A stretch of DNA of 64,000 nt from UBA4246 sp045113695 (GTDB lineage Bacteria; Bacillota; Clostridia; Christensenellales; Aristaeellaceae): contig JBGUJG010000050.1 in NCBI GenBank assembly GCA_045113695.1, positions 29,777-93,776 of the forward strand. The letters are read 5' to 3'. The notes below the pieces were generated by a model. That model did no database searches. It was not told the DNA's origin and saw only the letters and a list, made by a program, of their open reading frames with translations. Of this stretch, positions 8,844 to 16,517 are shown one piece after another (position 1 is the first letter of the stretch; each line of letters opens with the position of its first letter). Position numbers and translations under genes: made by a program.

Positions 8844-9332
8844 ATGAAAAAAGTCGGCCTGGTCATGGGCAGCGACAGCGACCTGCCGGTGATGAAGAAA
8901 GCGGCGGACCAGCTGAAGGCGTTCGGCATTCCATTTGAGGTCCACGTATACTCCGCCCACCGGACGCCCCTGGAGGCCCGCGATTTTGCCCTGAACGCCC
9001 GGAAAAACGGCTTCGGCGCCATCATTGCCGCAGCCGGCATGGCGGCCCACCTGGCCGGAGCCATCGCGGCGAACACCACCCTGCCGGTGATCGGCATCCC
9101 CTGCGCGGGGCCGAACCTGGAAGGGCTGGACGCCCTGCTGAGCACGGTGCAGATGCCCTCCGGGATCCCGGTGGCTACGGTGGCCGTCAACGGCGGGGCG
9201 AACGCGGCCCTGCTGGCGGCCCAGATCCTGGCGGTGGAAGATGCGGAGCTCGCCTCGAAGCTGGACGGAAAACGCGTATCCGACGCGGCCAAAGTGCTCG
9301 AAAAAGACGCCGGCATCGCGGATAGACTGTAA
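8844..9332 (+). CDS. purE: 5-(Carboxyamino)imidazole ribonucleotide mutase, class I-like
   Basis: Carboxylation step of IMP synthesis (AIR to CAIR). The N-terminal MGSDSDLPVM block and the SAHRTP segment are of class I type rather than the SAHK/AGRSN type of class II. 162 residues. ATG 8844 follows AAGGAGGAAAC; longer in-frame starts would precede the transcript. No purK is in the cluster, although class I PurE normally uses the PurK product. Confidence 0.93.
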   Translation: MKKVGLVMGSDSDLPVMKKAADQLKAFGIPFEVHVYSAHRTPLEARDFALNARKNGFGAIIAAAGMAAHLAGAIAANTTLPVIGIPCAGPNLEGLDALLSTVQMPSGIPVATVAVNGGANAALLAAQILAVEDAELASKLDGKRVSDAAKVLEKDAGIADRL

Positions 9333-9372
9333 GCGACGCCAAACGATCAAAGAAGAAAAAGGAGAGATTACC

Positions 9373-10059
9373 ATGGAAAAGAAGCTTGTTTACACCGGCA
9401 AGACCAAGAACGTCTACGCCCTGCCCAACGGCAACTACGAACTCCTCTTCAAGGACGACTGCACCGGCAAGGACGGCGTCTTCGATCCGGGCGAAAACAG
9501 CATCGGCCTGACCATCGAGGGCGTGGGCGACGTCAACCTGCGCATGAGCATCTACTTCTTTGAAAAGATCAACGCCGCCGGCATCGCCACCCATTTTGTG
9601 AGCGCCGACCTGGCCAGGACCACCATGGAGGTCAAGCCCGCCAAAGTGTTCGGCAAGGGCCTCGAGGTCATCTGCCGCTACAAAGCGGTCGGCAGCTTCT
9701 ACCGCCGCTACAGCGACTACATCGAAGAGGGCGCGGACCTGCCCGCCTATGTCGAGACCACCTTCAAAAACGACGCCAAGGGCGACCCGCTGGTCACCAG
9801 AGACGGCCTGATCGACCTCAAAGTCATGACCGGCAAACAGTACGACGACATCAAGGAAATGACCCAGAAGATCACGAAGATCGTGGCCGACGACATGAAG
9901 GAAAAGGGCATGGAGCTCTACGACATCAAGTTTGAGTTCGGCTACGACGCGGACGGAAACGTCATGCTGATCGACGAGATCGCCAGCGGCAACATGCGCG
10001 TGTACAAGGATGGGAAATATATTGATCCCATGACCCTGAGCAAACTGTTTTTTGCCTGA
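9373..10059 (+). CDS. purC: SAICAR synthase
   Basis: ATP-dependent ligation of aspartate to CAIR. The SAICAR-synthetase fold is recognised from YTGKTKNVY at the N-terminus, CRYKAVGSFYRRY in the middle and DIKFEFGYD with LIDEIASGNMRVY near the end. The last block differs from the usual DEISPDTCRLWD form, so this is a divergent subgroup. 228 residues, slightly short. ATG 9373 follows AAAAAGGAGAG. Confidence 0.92.
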   Translation: MEKKLVYTGKTKNVYALPNGNYELLFKDDCTGKDGVFDPGENSIGLTIEGVGDVNLRMSIYFFEKINAAGIATHFVSADLARTTMEVKPAKVFGKGLEVICRYKAVGSFYRRYSDYIEEGADLPAYVETTFKNDAKGDPLVTRDGLIDLKVMTGKQYDDIKEMTQKITKIVADDMKEKGMELYDIKFEFGYDADGNVMLIDEIASGNMRVYKDGKYIDPMTLSKLFFA

Positions 10060-10108
10060 CACCGCCGCAGAGCGGTACCTTGTAATAAATTAGCAGGAGA
10101 TATTTTCA

Positions 10109-11533
10109 ATGGGCGGATTCTTTGGGATCGCATCCAGGCAGGACTGCATGCTGGACGTTTTCTTCGGGGTCGATTATCACAGCCACCTCGGCACCCGCCG
10201 GGCGGGCATGGCTGCCTGGGACAGCGAGTTCGGCCTGCAGCGGAAGATCCACAACATCTGCAATTCCCCGTTCAGGACCAAGTTCGAGCACATCTTTGAG
10301 GAGATGCGCGGCACCAGCGCCATCGGCTGCATCAGCGACAGCGACCCGCAGCCCCTTCTGATCCGTTCGAGCCTGGGCACCTACGCGATCTGCATGACCG
10401 GGGTCATCAACAATTCCGACGAGCTGATCCACCAGTACCTGAGCTTCAGCGGCGGCCATTTTGACAGCATGACCGGCGGGCGGATCAATCAGACTGAGCT
10501 TCTGAGCGCCCTGATCAACCAGAAGAGCAATTTCTGCGAAGGCATTCAGTTCGCCCAGAAGAGCATCGACGGGACGGCTTCCATCCTGATCCTGACGGAA
10601 GAAGGCCACATGATCGCCGCCCGGGACCTGATGGGCCGGCTGCCGGTGGCCGTCGGCAGGCGGGAGGACGGCTACGCCGTCGCCTTCGAGAGCTTCGCCT
10701 ACCATAAGACCGGCTTTGAGGACGTGCGGGAGCTGGGCCCCGGGGAAATCGTGGAGCTGACGCCGGACAGCATGACGGTCCTGGCGGAAGCCAGGCAGAA
10801 AAAGCGGATCTGCTCGTTCCTGTGGAGTTATTACGGCTATCCGACCTCCACCTACGAAGGGGTGAACGTCGAAGAGATGCGTTACCGCAACGGGGCGATC
10901 CTGGCCGAAAACGACCAGGCTGCGGGCCGGGACGACCCGATCGACTACGTGGGCGGCGTACCGGACAGCGGGACGCCGCACGCCATCGGCTACGCCAACC
11001 GCAGCGGCAAGCCCTTTGCCCGGGCCTTTATCAAATACACCCCCACCTGGAGCCGCAGCTTCATGCCGGCCAGCCAGATGGACCGCGACAAGATCGCCAA
11101 AATGAAGCAGATCCCGGTGAACGAGCTGATCCGCGGCAAAAACCTCCTTTTCGTGGACGACAGCATCGTCCGCGGCACCCAGCTCAAGGAGACGGTGGAG
11201 TTCCTCTACGAGAGCGGGGCCAAGACCGTGCATATGCGCAGCGCCTGCCCGCCCATCATGTATGCCTGCAAGTTCCTCAACTTCAGCCGCTCCAACAGCG
11301 ACCTGGAGCTGATCGCCCGCCGGGTGATCCACGATCTGGAAGGCGATGAAGGGGAAAAACACATCGACGAATACGCCGACGGAACCACCGAACGGGGGAA
11401 GAAGCTGCGCCAGGTCATCTGTGAGGAGCTGCACTTTGCCTCCCTGGAATTCCAGACGCTGGACGGTGTGCTCAAAGCCATCGGCCTCAATCCCTGCGAT
11501 CTGTGCACCTACTGCTGGAACGGAAAGGAATAA
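10109..11533 (+). CDS. purF: Amidophosphoribosyltransferase family protein lacking the N-terminal Cys
   Basis: First committed purine enzyme by context (PRPP to phosphoribosylamine). The C-terminal PRTase domain is intact, with LLFVDDSIVRGTQ near residue 345. The N-terminal Ntn glutaminase domain aligns as GGFFGI against the canonical CGVFGI, so the nucleophile position is Gly; the first Cys is residue 13. The C-terminus has CDLCTYC, possibly an Fe-S remnant. 474 residues; start 10109 has an upstream AGGAGA. The role as PurF is inferred from family and position; how it obtains ammonia is open. Confidence 0.85.
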   Translation: MGGFFGIASRQDCMLDVFFGVDYHSHLGTRRAGMAAWDSEFGLQRKIHNICNSPFRTKFEHIFEEMRGTSAIGCISDSDPQPLLIRSSLGTYAICMTGVINNSDELIHQYLSFSGGHFDSMTGGRINQTELLSALINQKSNFCEGIQFAQKSIDGTASILILTEEGHMIAARDLMGRLPVAVGRREDGYAVAFESFAYHKTGFEDVRELGPGEIVELTPDSMTVLAEARQKKRICSFLWSYYGYPTSTYEGVNVEEMRYRNGAILAENDQAAGRDDPIDYVGGVPDSGTPHAIGYANRSGKPFARAFIKYTPTWSRSFMPASQMDRDKIAKMKQIPVNELIRGKNLLFVDDSIVRGTQLKETVEFLYESGAKTVHMRSACPPIMYACKFLNFSRSNSDLELIARRVIHDLEGDEGEKHIDEYADGTTERGKKLRQVICEELHFASLEFQTLDGVLKAIGLNPCDLCTYCWNGKE

Positions 11534-11536
11534 GCC

Positions 11537-12580
11537 ATGATCGAGAACTCAAGATCCGAAGCCTACGCGGCCGCGGGGGTCGATATCACCGCCGGCTACC
11601 GGGCGGTGGAACTGATGAAAAAGCACATCCGCCGCACCGAGCGGCCGGGCGTCTGCTCGGACGTGGGCGGCTTCGGGGGCCTGTTTGAGCCGGACCTGAC
11701 CGGCATGGAAAAGCCTGTGCTGGTGTCCGGCACGGACGGCGTTGGCACGAAGCTCCGGATCGCCTTCCTGATGGACCGGCACGACACGGTCGGCATCGAC
11801 TGCGTGGCGATGTGCGTCAACGACATCATCTGCTGCGGAGCCCAGCCGCTCTTTTTCCTGGACTATATCGCCTGCGGTAAAAACGTGCCGGAGCGGATTG
11901 AACAGATCGTCAAGGGCGTCTGCGAGGGCTGCGTCCAGGCCGGGGCCGCGCTGATCGGCGGCGAGACGGCGGAAATGCCCGGCTTTTACCCGGAAGACGA
12001 GTATGACCTGGCCGGCTATGCCACCGGCATCGTGGACAAACGCCGCATCATTGACAACCGGGAAACGCGGCCCGGAGACGCGGTGATCGCCCTGCCTTCC
12101 TCCGGCGTCCACAGCAACGGATTCAGCCTGGTGCGCAAGGTGTTCGACGTGGAACACGCGGACCTGAAGACGCCCATGGATGACCTGGACGGGCGGAGCC
12201 TGGGGGAAGCCCTGCTGGAGCCGACCCGCATTTACGTAAAGCCCGTGCTGGCCCTGCTCCGTCAGGTGCGGGTGCGCGGCATCAGCCACATCACCGGCGG
12301 CGGTTTTTACGAGAATATCCCGCGCAACGTGCCGGACGGGCTCTGCGCTGAGATTCAGAAAGCCAGCGTCCGCATCCTGCCCGTCTTCCGCCTGATCGCC
12401 CGGCGGGGCGGGATCAGCGAGCGGGACATGTTCAACACCTTCAACATGGGCGTCGGCATGAGCATCACCGTGGCCGCGGAGGATGAGGATAAAGCCCTGG
12501 ACGTCCTCCGGGAGCAGGGAGAAAACCCCTACGTCATCGGCCGCATCACGGAAGGCGCCGAAAAGATCCGGATCATCTGA
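11537..12580 (+). CDS. purM: AIR synthase (FGAM cyclo-ligase)
   Basis: Closes the imidazole ring of FGAM with ATP. Visible blocks are GTDGVGTKLRIA, the MCVNDIICCGAQPLFFLDY segment and GGETAEMPGFY. 347 residues, full length. It starts three bases after purF, with the GGAAAGGAA ribosome site inside the purF end. Confidence 0.97.
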   Translation: MIENSRSEAYAAAGVDITAGYRAVELMKKHIRRTERPGVCSDVGGFGGLFEPDLTGMEKPVLVSGTDGVGTKLRIAFLMDRHDTVGIDCVAMCVNDIICCGAQPLFFLDYIACGKNVPERIEQIVKGVCEGCVQAGAALIGGETAEMPGFYPEDEYDLAGYATGIVDKRRIIDNRETRPGDAVIALPSSGVHSNGFSLVRKVFDVEHADLKTPMDDLDGRSLGEALLEPTRIYVKPVLALLRQVRVRGISHITGGGFYENIPRNVPDGLCAEIQKASVRILPVFRLIARRGGISERDMFNTFNMGVGMSITVAAEDEDKALDVLREQGENPYVIGRITEGAEKIRII

Positions 12581-12589
12581 GGAAAAACG

Positions 12590-13201
12590 ATGGAAAAACA
12601 GAAAGCGCGCATCGCCGTGCTGGTCAGCGGCGGCGGCACCAACCTGCAGGCCATTCTGGACGCGGAAAAGTCCGGCATCCTGAAAAGCGGCCGGGTGACC
12701 CTGGTGATCAGCGACCGTCCGGGCGCCTACGCCCTGACCCGGGCGGAAAAGGCCCGTGTCCCCGGGCTGGAGATCAACAAAAAAGCCTGCGGCGGTCAGG
12801 CGGCTTTTGAGGAAAAGCTGCTGGAAGCCCTGTCCGAAAACCGGACGGACGTGATCGTCCTGGCCGGGTTCCTGAGCATATTGAGCCAGGCCTTTACCGC
12901 CCGGTACGAAAGGCGGATCATCAACGTCCATCCAAGCCTTATCCCCAGTTTCTGCGGGGCGGGCTTTTACGGCCTCCGCGTCCATGAGGCGGCGCTTGCC
13001 CGCGGCGTCAAAGTGACCGGAGCGACCGTGCATTTTGTCAACGAGATCCCGGACGGCGGGGAGATCATCGCCCAGAAGGCCGTGGCGGTGGAGGCGGGGG
13101 ATACCCCGGAAATCCTCCAGCGCAGGGTCATGGAGCAGGCCGAATGGATCATCCTGCCGCAGAGCGTCGAAAAAGTCTGCGCTGAACTGACCGGTTCATA
13201 A
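12590..13201 (+). CDS. purN: GAR formyltransferase (10-formyl-THF dependent)
   Basis: Transfers a formyl group from 10-formyl-THF to GAR. The catalytic Asn and His are in INVHPSLIPSF, and the conserved Asp in IPDGGEIIAQ. 203 residues. Position 9 bases after purM and the fhs gene at the end of the operon fit a supply of formyl-THF made from formate. No formate-dependent PurT is present. Confidence 0.96.
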   Translation: MEKQKARIAVLVSGGGTNLQAILDAEKSGILKSGRVTLVISDRPGAYALTRAEKARVPGLEINKKACGGQAAFEEKLLEALSENRTDVIVLAGFLSILSQAFTARYERRIINVHPSLIPSFCGAGFYGLRVHEAALARGVKVTGATVHFVNEIPDGGEIIAQKAVAVEAGDTPEILQRRVMEQAEWIILPQSVEKVCAELTGS

Positions 13202-13212
13202 GGAGGAGCAAC

Positions 13213-13953
13213 ATGGAGATTGTGAAGAGACTGACCCCCATCTACGGGATCCTTTCCCCGGAAGAATTGCTGAAGGACAACACCTATCCCGGCCGCGGCA
13301 TCGTGATCGGCAGGACGCCAAACGGCAAAAAGGCCATGACCGCCTATTTCATCATGGGCCGCAGCGAAAACAGCCGCAACCGGGTCTTTACCGAGAAGAA
13401 CGGCGAGGTCTTTACCGAGCCCTTCGACGAAACCAAAGTGCAGGACCCGAGCCTGATCATCTACGCCGCCGTCCGAAGCTTCGAAAACCACCTCGTGGTC
13501 ACCAACGGCAACCAGACCGACACCGTGGTGGAAGGGCTCCAAAAAGGCCTTTCCTTTTCGGAAGCCCTCGAATCCCGTGAATTTGAGCCGGACGCCCCGA
13601 ACTTTACCCCCCGCATCAGCGGCATGCTGACCTTTGAAAAAGGGGATTTCACCTACCAGATGAACATCCTCAAGAGCGCGGACGCCGAAGGCTCCGCCTG
13701 CAACCGCTACACCTTCCGGTATGCGCCGCTCAGCGGCCTGGGCCATTTCCTCCATACCTACGTATGCGACGGGAATCCGATTCCCACTTTCCAGGGCGAG
13801 CCGGAACGGATGGCCGTGTGCGACGACATCGACGAGATGACCGGCCGCCTGTGGGCCTCCCTGAATGAAGCGAACCGCATCAGCCTGTACGTGCGCTATA
13901 TTGACCTTGAAACCGGGAAAACCGAAAGCCGTCTCGTCAACAAGAACCGCTGA
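13213..13953 (+). CDS. purO: PurO-type IMP cyclohydrolase
   Basis: Last step of IMP synthesis, ring closure of FAICAR. The protein belongs to the archaeal-type IMP cyclohydrolase family (PF07826), recognised from YPGRGIVIGRTPNGKKA and MGRSENSRNR near residues 25-60. 246 residues. It stands directly before a free-standing AICAR formyltransferase, so the two replace bifunctional PurH. AAGGAGGAG precedes ATG 13213. Confidence 0.9.
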   Translation: MEIVKRLTPIYGILSPEELLKDNTYPGRGIVIGRTPNGKKAMTAYFIMGRSENSRNRVFTEKNGEVFTEPFDETKVQDPSLIIYAAVRSFENHLVVTNGNQTDTVVEGLQKGLSFSEALESREFEPDAPNFTPRISGMLTFEKGDFTYQMNILKSADAEGSACNRYTFRYAPLSGLGHFLHTYVCDGNPIPTFQGEPERMAVCDDIDEMTGRLWASLNEANRISLYVRYIDLETGKTESRLVNKNR

Positions 13954-13970
13954 GGCAGGAGGAAACCATC

Positions 13971-15155
13971 ATGAAAGAATTTGAACTCAAGTACGGCTGC
14001 AACCCCAATCAGACCCCCGCGAAGATCTACATGCGGGACGGCGGCGACCTGCCGATTCAGATCCTCAGCGGCCGGCCGGGCTACATCAATTTCCTGGACG
14101 CCTTCAACAGCTGGCAACTGGTGAAGGAGCTGAAGGCGGCCCTGGGCCTGCCTGCGGTGACCAGCTTCAAGCACGTCAGCCCCACCAGCGCGGCGGTCGG
14201 CATCCCGCTGAGCGAAGACCTCAAGAAGGCCTGCTTCGTGGATGACGTCGAAGGTCTGGACGATTCCCCGCTGGCCTGCGCCTACGCCCGCGCCCGCGGC
14301 ACAGACCGCATGTGCTCCTACGGCGACTGGGTGGCCATGAGCGATGTGTGCGACGTCACCACGGCCAAAATGCTCTTCCGCGAAGTGTCGGACGGCGTCA
14401 TCGCTCCCGGGTACGAGCCGGAAGCCCTGGCCATCCTCAAAGAAAAGCGCAAGGGAAACTACAACATCGTGCAGATCGACCCGGACTATGTGCCCGAGAC
14501 GCAGGAGACCAAGCAGGTCTTCGGCATCACCTTTGAGCAGGGCCGCAACAATTCCGTGATCAACCGCTCCCTGCTGGACGAGATCGTGACCCGGAACAAG
14601 GACCTGCCGGACAGCGCTGCCCGGGACCTGATCGTGGCCCTGATCACCCTCAAGTACACCCAGAGCAACAGCGTCTGCTACGCTGTGGACGGCCAGGCCA
14701 TCGGCGTCGGCGCCGGCCAGCAGAGCCGCATCCACTGCACCCGCCTGGCGGGCACCAAGGCGGACACCTGGTTCCTGCGCCAGCATGAAAAAGTGCTCGG
14801 CTTGCCCTTCAAGGCTGACCTGCCCCGCCCCGTGCGCGACAACGTGGTGGACGGCTACATCAACCAGAATGAAGAGGATGTCTGCGAAGAGGGCATCTGG
14901 CAGAACTATTTCACCGTCCGGCCGGAACCCCTGACCGATGGCGAAAAGAAGGCTTTCCTGAGCACCCGCAGCAGCGTGGCCCTGGGCAGCGACGCCTTCT
15001 TCCCCTTCAGCGACAACATCGAGCGCGCCTGGCGCAGCGGCGTGCGCTACATTGCCGAGCCCGGCGGCTCCATCCGCGACGCCGAAGTGATCGACTGCTG
15101 CGACAAACACGGCATCGTGATGTGCTTTACCCATCTGCGCCTGTTCCATCATTAA
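13971..15155 (+). CDS. Free-standing AICAR formyltransferase (PurH C-terminal domain)
   Basis: Formylates AICAR with 10-formyl-THF. The sequence matches only the formyltransferase half of PurH: KYGCNPNQTPAK, SFKHVSPTSAAVG with the catalytic KH, APGYEPEALAILK, KYTQSNSVCYA and GAGQQSRIHCTRLAG. The N-terminal MGS-like cyclohydrolase domain of PurH is absent, and 394 residues is the length expected for the stand-alone form. The preceding gene supplies the cyclohydrolase. Confidence 0.93.
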   Translation: MKEFELKYGCNPNQTPAKIYMRDGGDLPIQILSGRPGYINFLDAFNSWQLVKELKAALGLPAVTSFKHVSPTSAAVGIPLSEDLKKACFVDDVEGLDDSPLACAYARARGTDRMCSYGDWVAMSDVCDVTTAKMLFREVSDGVIAPGYEPEALAILKEKRKGNYNIVQIDPDYVPETQETKQVFGITFEQGRNNSVINRSLLDEIVTRNKDLPDSAARDLIVALITLKYTQSNSVCYAVDGQAIGVGAGQQSRIHCTRLAGTKADTWFLRQHEKVLGLPFKADLPRPVRDNVVDGYINQNEEDVCEEGIWQNYFTVRPEPLTDGEKKAFLSTRSSVALGSDAFFPFSDNIERAWRSGVRYIAEPGGSIRDAEVIDCCDKHGIVMCFTHLRLFHH

Positions 15156-15163
15156 TGACATCA

Positions 15164-15190
15164 GCCTTCCGCCGAACATAAGCGGAAGGC
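15164..15190 (+). other. Intra-operon hairpin before purD
   Basis: GCCTTCCGC and GCGGAAGGC form a perfect 9-bp stem with a 9-base loop. No T-run follows, so it may be an RNA processing or stability element or a weak attenuator rather than a terminator. Confidence 0.6.
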
Positions 15191-15230
15191 CGGTTCCGTT
15201 TGCACTGAACGACACGATCGGGGAAATATC

Positions 15231-16496
15231 ATGAAAATCATGGTTATCGGCGGCGGCGGGCGGGAGCACGCCATCATCAGAAAACTGAAGGAAAATCCGC
15301 AGGCGGAAGTCATTTACGCCCTGCCTGGGAACGGCGGCATCGCGGCGGACGCGGAATGCGTCCCGATCGGGGCAAAGGACATTCCGGCGATTGTACAGTT
15401 TGCCAAAGAAAAAGGCATCGGCTACGCCGTGGTCGCGCCGGACGATCCGCTGGCCCTGGGCTGCGTGGATGCCCTGGAAGCAATCGGGGTTCCCTGCTTC
15501 GGGCCGGACAGAAAGGCCGCCGTCATCGAGAGCAGCAAGGTGTTCAGCAAGAACCTGATGAAGAAATACGGCATCCCCACTGCTGCCTTTGAAGTGTTTG
15601 ACAGCGCAGCGGAAGCCCTTGCCTACCTGGAGACGGCTCCGGTTCCCACGGTGGTCAAGGCGGACGGCCTGGCCCTGGGCAAGGGCGTGACCGTGGCGAT
15701 GAGCAGGGAGGAAGCCAGGCAGGCAGTCCGGGAGATCATGGAAGACCGCAAGTTCGGCGACAGCGGCGCGCGCATCGTGATCGAGGAATACCTGGAAGGG
15801 CCGGAAGTGTCCGTTCTGAGCTTTATGGACGGGGAGACCGTCGTCCCCATGGTGTCCAGCATGGACCACAAGCGCGCCCTGGACGGGGATCAAGGCCCCA
15901 ACACCGGCGGCATGGGCACGATCGCCCCGAATCCCTTCTACACCGAAGCCGTGGCGAAGGCGTGCATGGAGAAGATCTTTCTTCCCACCATCCGGGCGAT
16001 GAAGGCGGAGGGGCGGCCGTTCCGCGGGTGTCTCTATTTCGGCCTGATGATCACGAAGGACGGCCCCAAGGTGATCGAATACAACTGCCGCTTCGGCGAT
16101 CCGGAAACCCAGGTGGTCCTGCCGCTGCTGGAAACGGATCTGCTGACCGTCATGCAGGCGGTCACCGAAGGCCGGCTCAAAGACTGCCCGGTCGCCTTCC
16201 GGGACGGGGCCGCCTGCTGTGTGGTGCTGGCTTCCAAGGGCTATCCCGGATCCTACAAAAAAGGCTGTGAGATCACCATTCCGGACGACGTGCGGGATCA
16301 GGTGTACGTGGCCGGGGCAGCCCTGAAGGACGGCAGGCTGGTCACATCCGGCGGCCGTGTGCTGGGGGTCACCGCCACGGCGGATACGCTCGGGGAAGCG
16401 GTGCGCAAAGCCTATGAGGCGGCAGACCGGGTGAAATTCGAAAACGCCTTCTGCCGCCGGGACATCGGGCAGAGAGCCCTGAGCGCCCTTGAATAA
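15231..16496 (+). CDS. purD: Phosphoribosylamine-glycine ligase (GAR synthetase)
   Basis: ATP-grasp enzyme joining glycine to phosphoribosylamine. The N-terminal VIGGGGREHAI dinucleotide-like loop, the ATP-grasp KADGLALGKGV near residue 143 and the metal-binding EYNCRFGDPETQ near 283 are present. 421 residues. The 75-base gap upstream holds a hairpin. It is out of biochemical order (step 2), as is common in pur operons. Confidence 0.97.
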   Translation: MKIMVIGGGGREHAIIRKLKENPQAEVIYALPGNGGIAADAECVPIGAKDIPAIVQFAKEKGIGYAVVAPDDPLALGCVDALEAIGVPCFGPDRKAAVIESSKVFSKNLMKKYGIPTAAFEVFDSAAEALAYLETAPVPTVVKADGLALGKGVTVAMSREEARQAVREIMEDRKFGDSGARIVIEEYLEGPEVSVLSFMDGETVVPMVSSMDHKRALDGDQGPNTGGMGTIAPNPFYTEAVAKACMEKIFLPTIRAMKAEGRPFRGCLYFGLMITKDGPKVIEYNCRFGDPETQVVLPLLETDLLTVMQAVTEGRLKDCPVAFRDGAACCVVLASKGYPGSYKKGCEITIPDDVRDQVYVAGAALKDGRLVTSGGRVLGVTATADTLGEAVRKAYEAADRVKFENAFCRRDIGQRALSALE

Positions 16497-16517
16497 CAGA
16501 AAGTGGAGATCCGTTCA

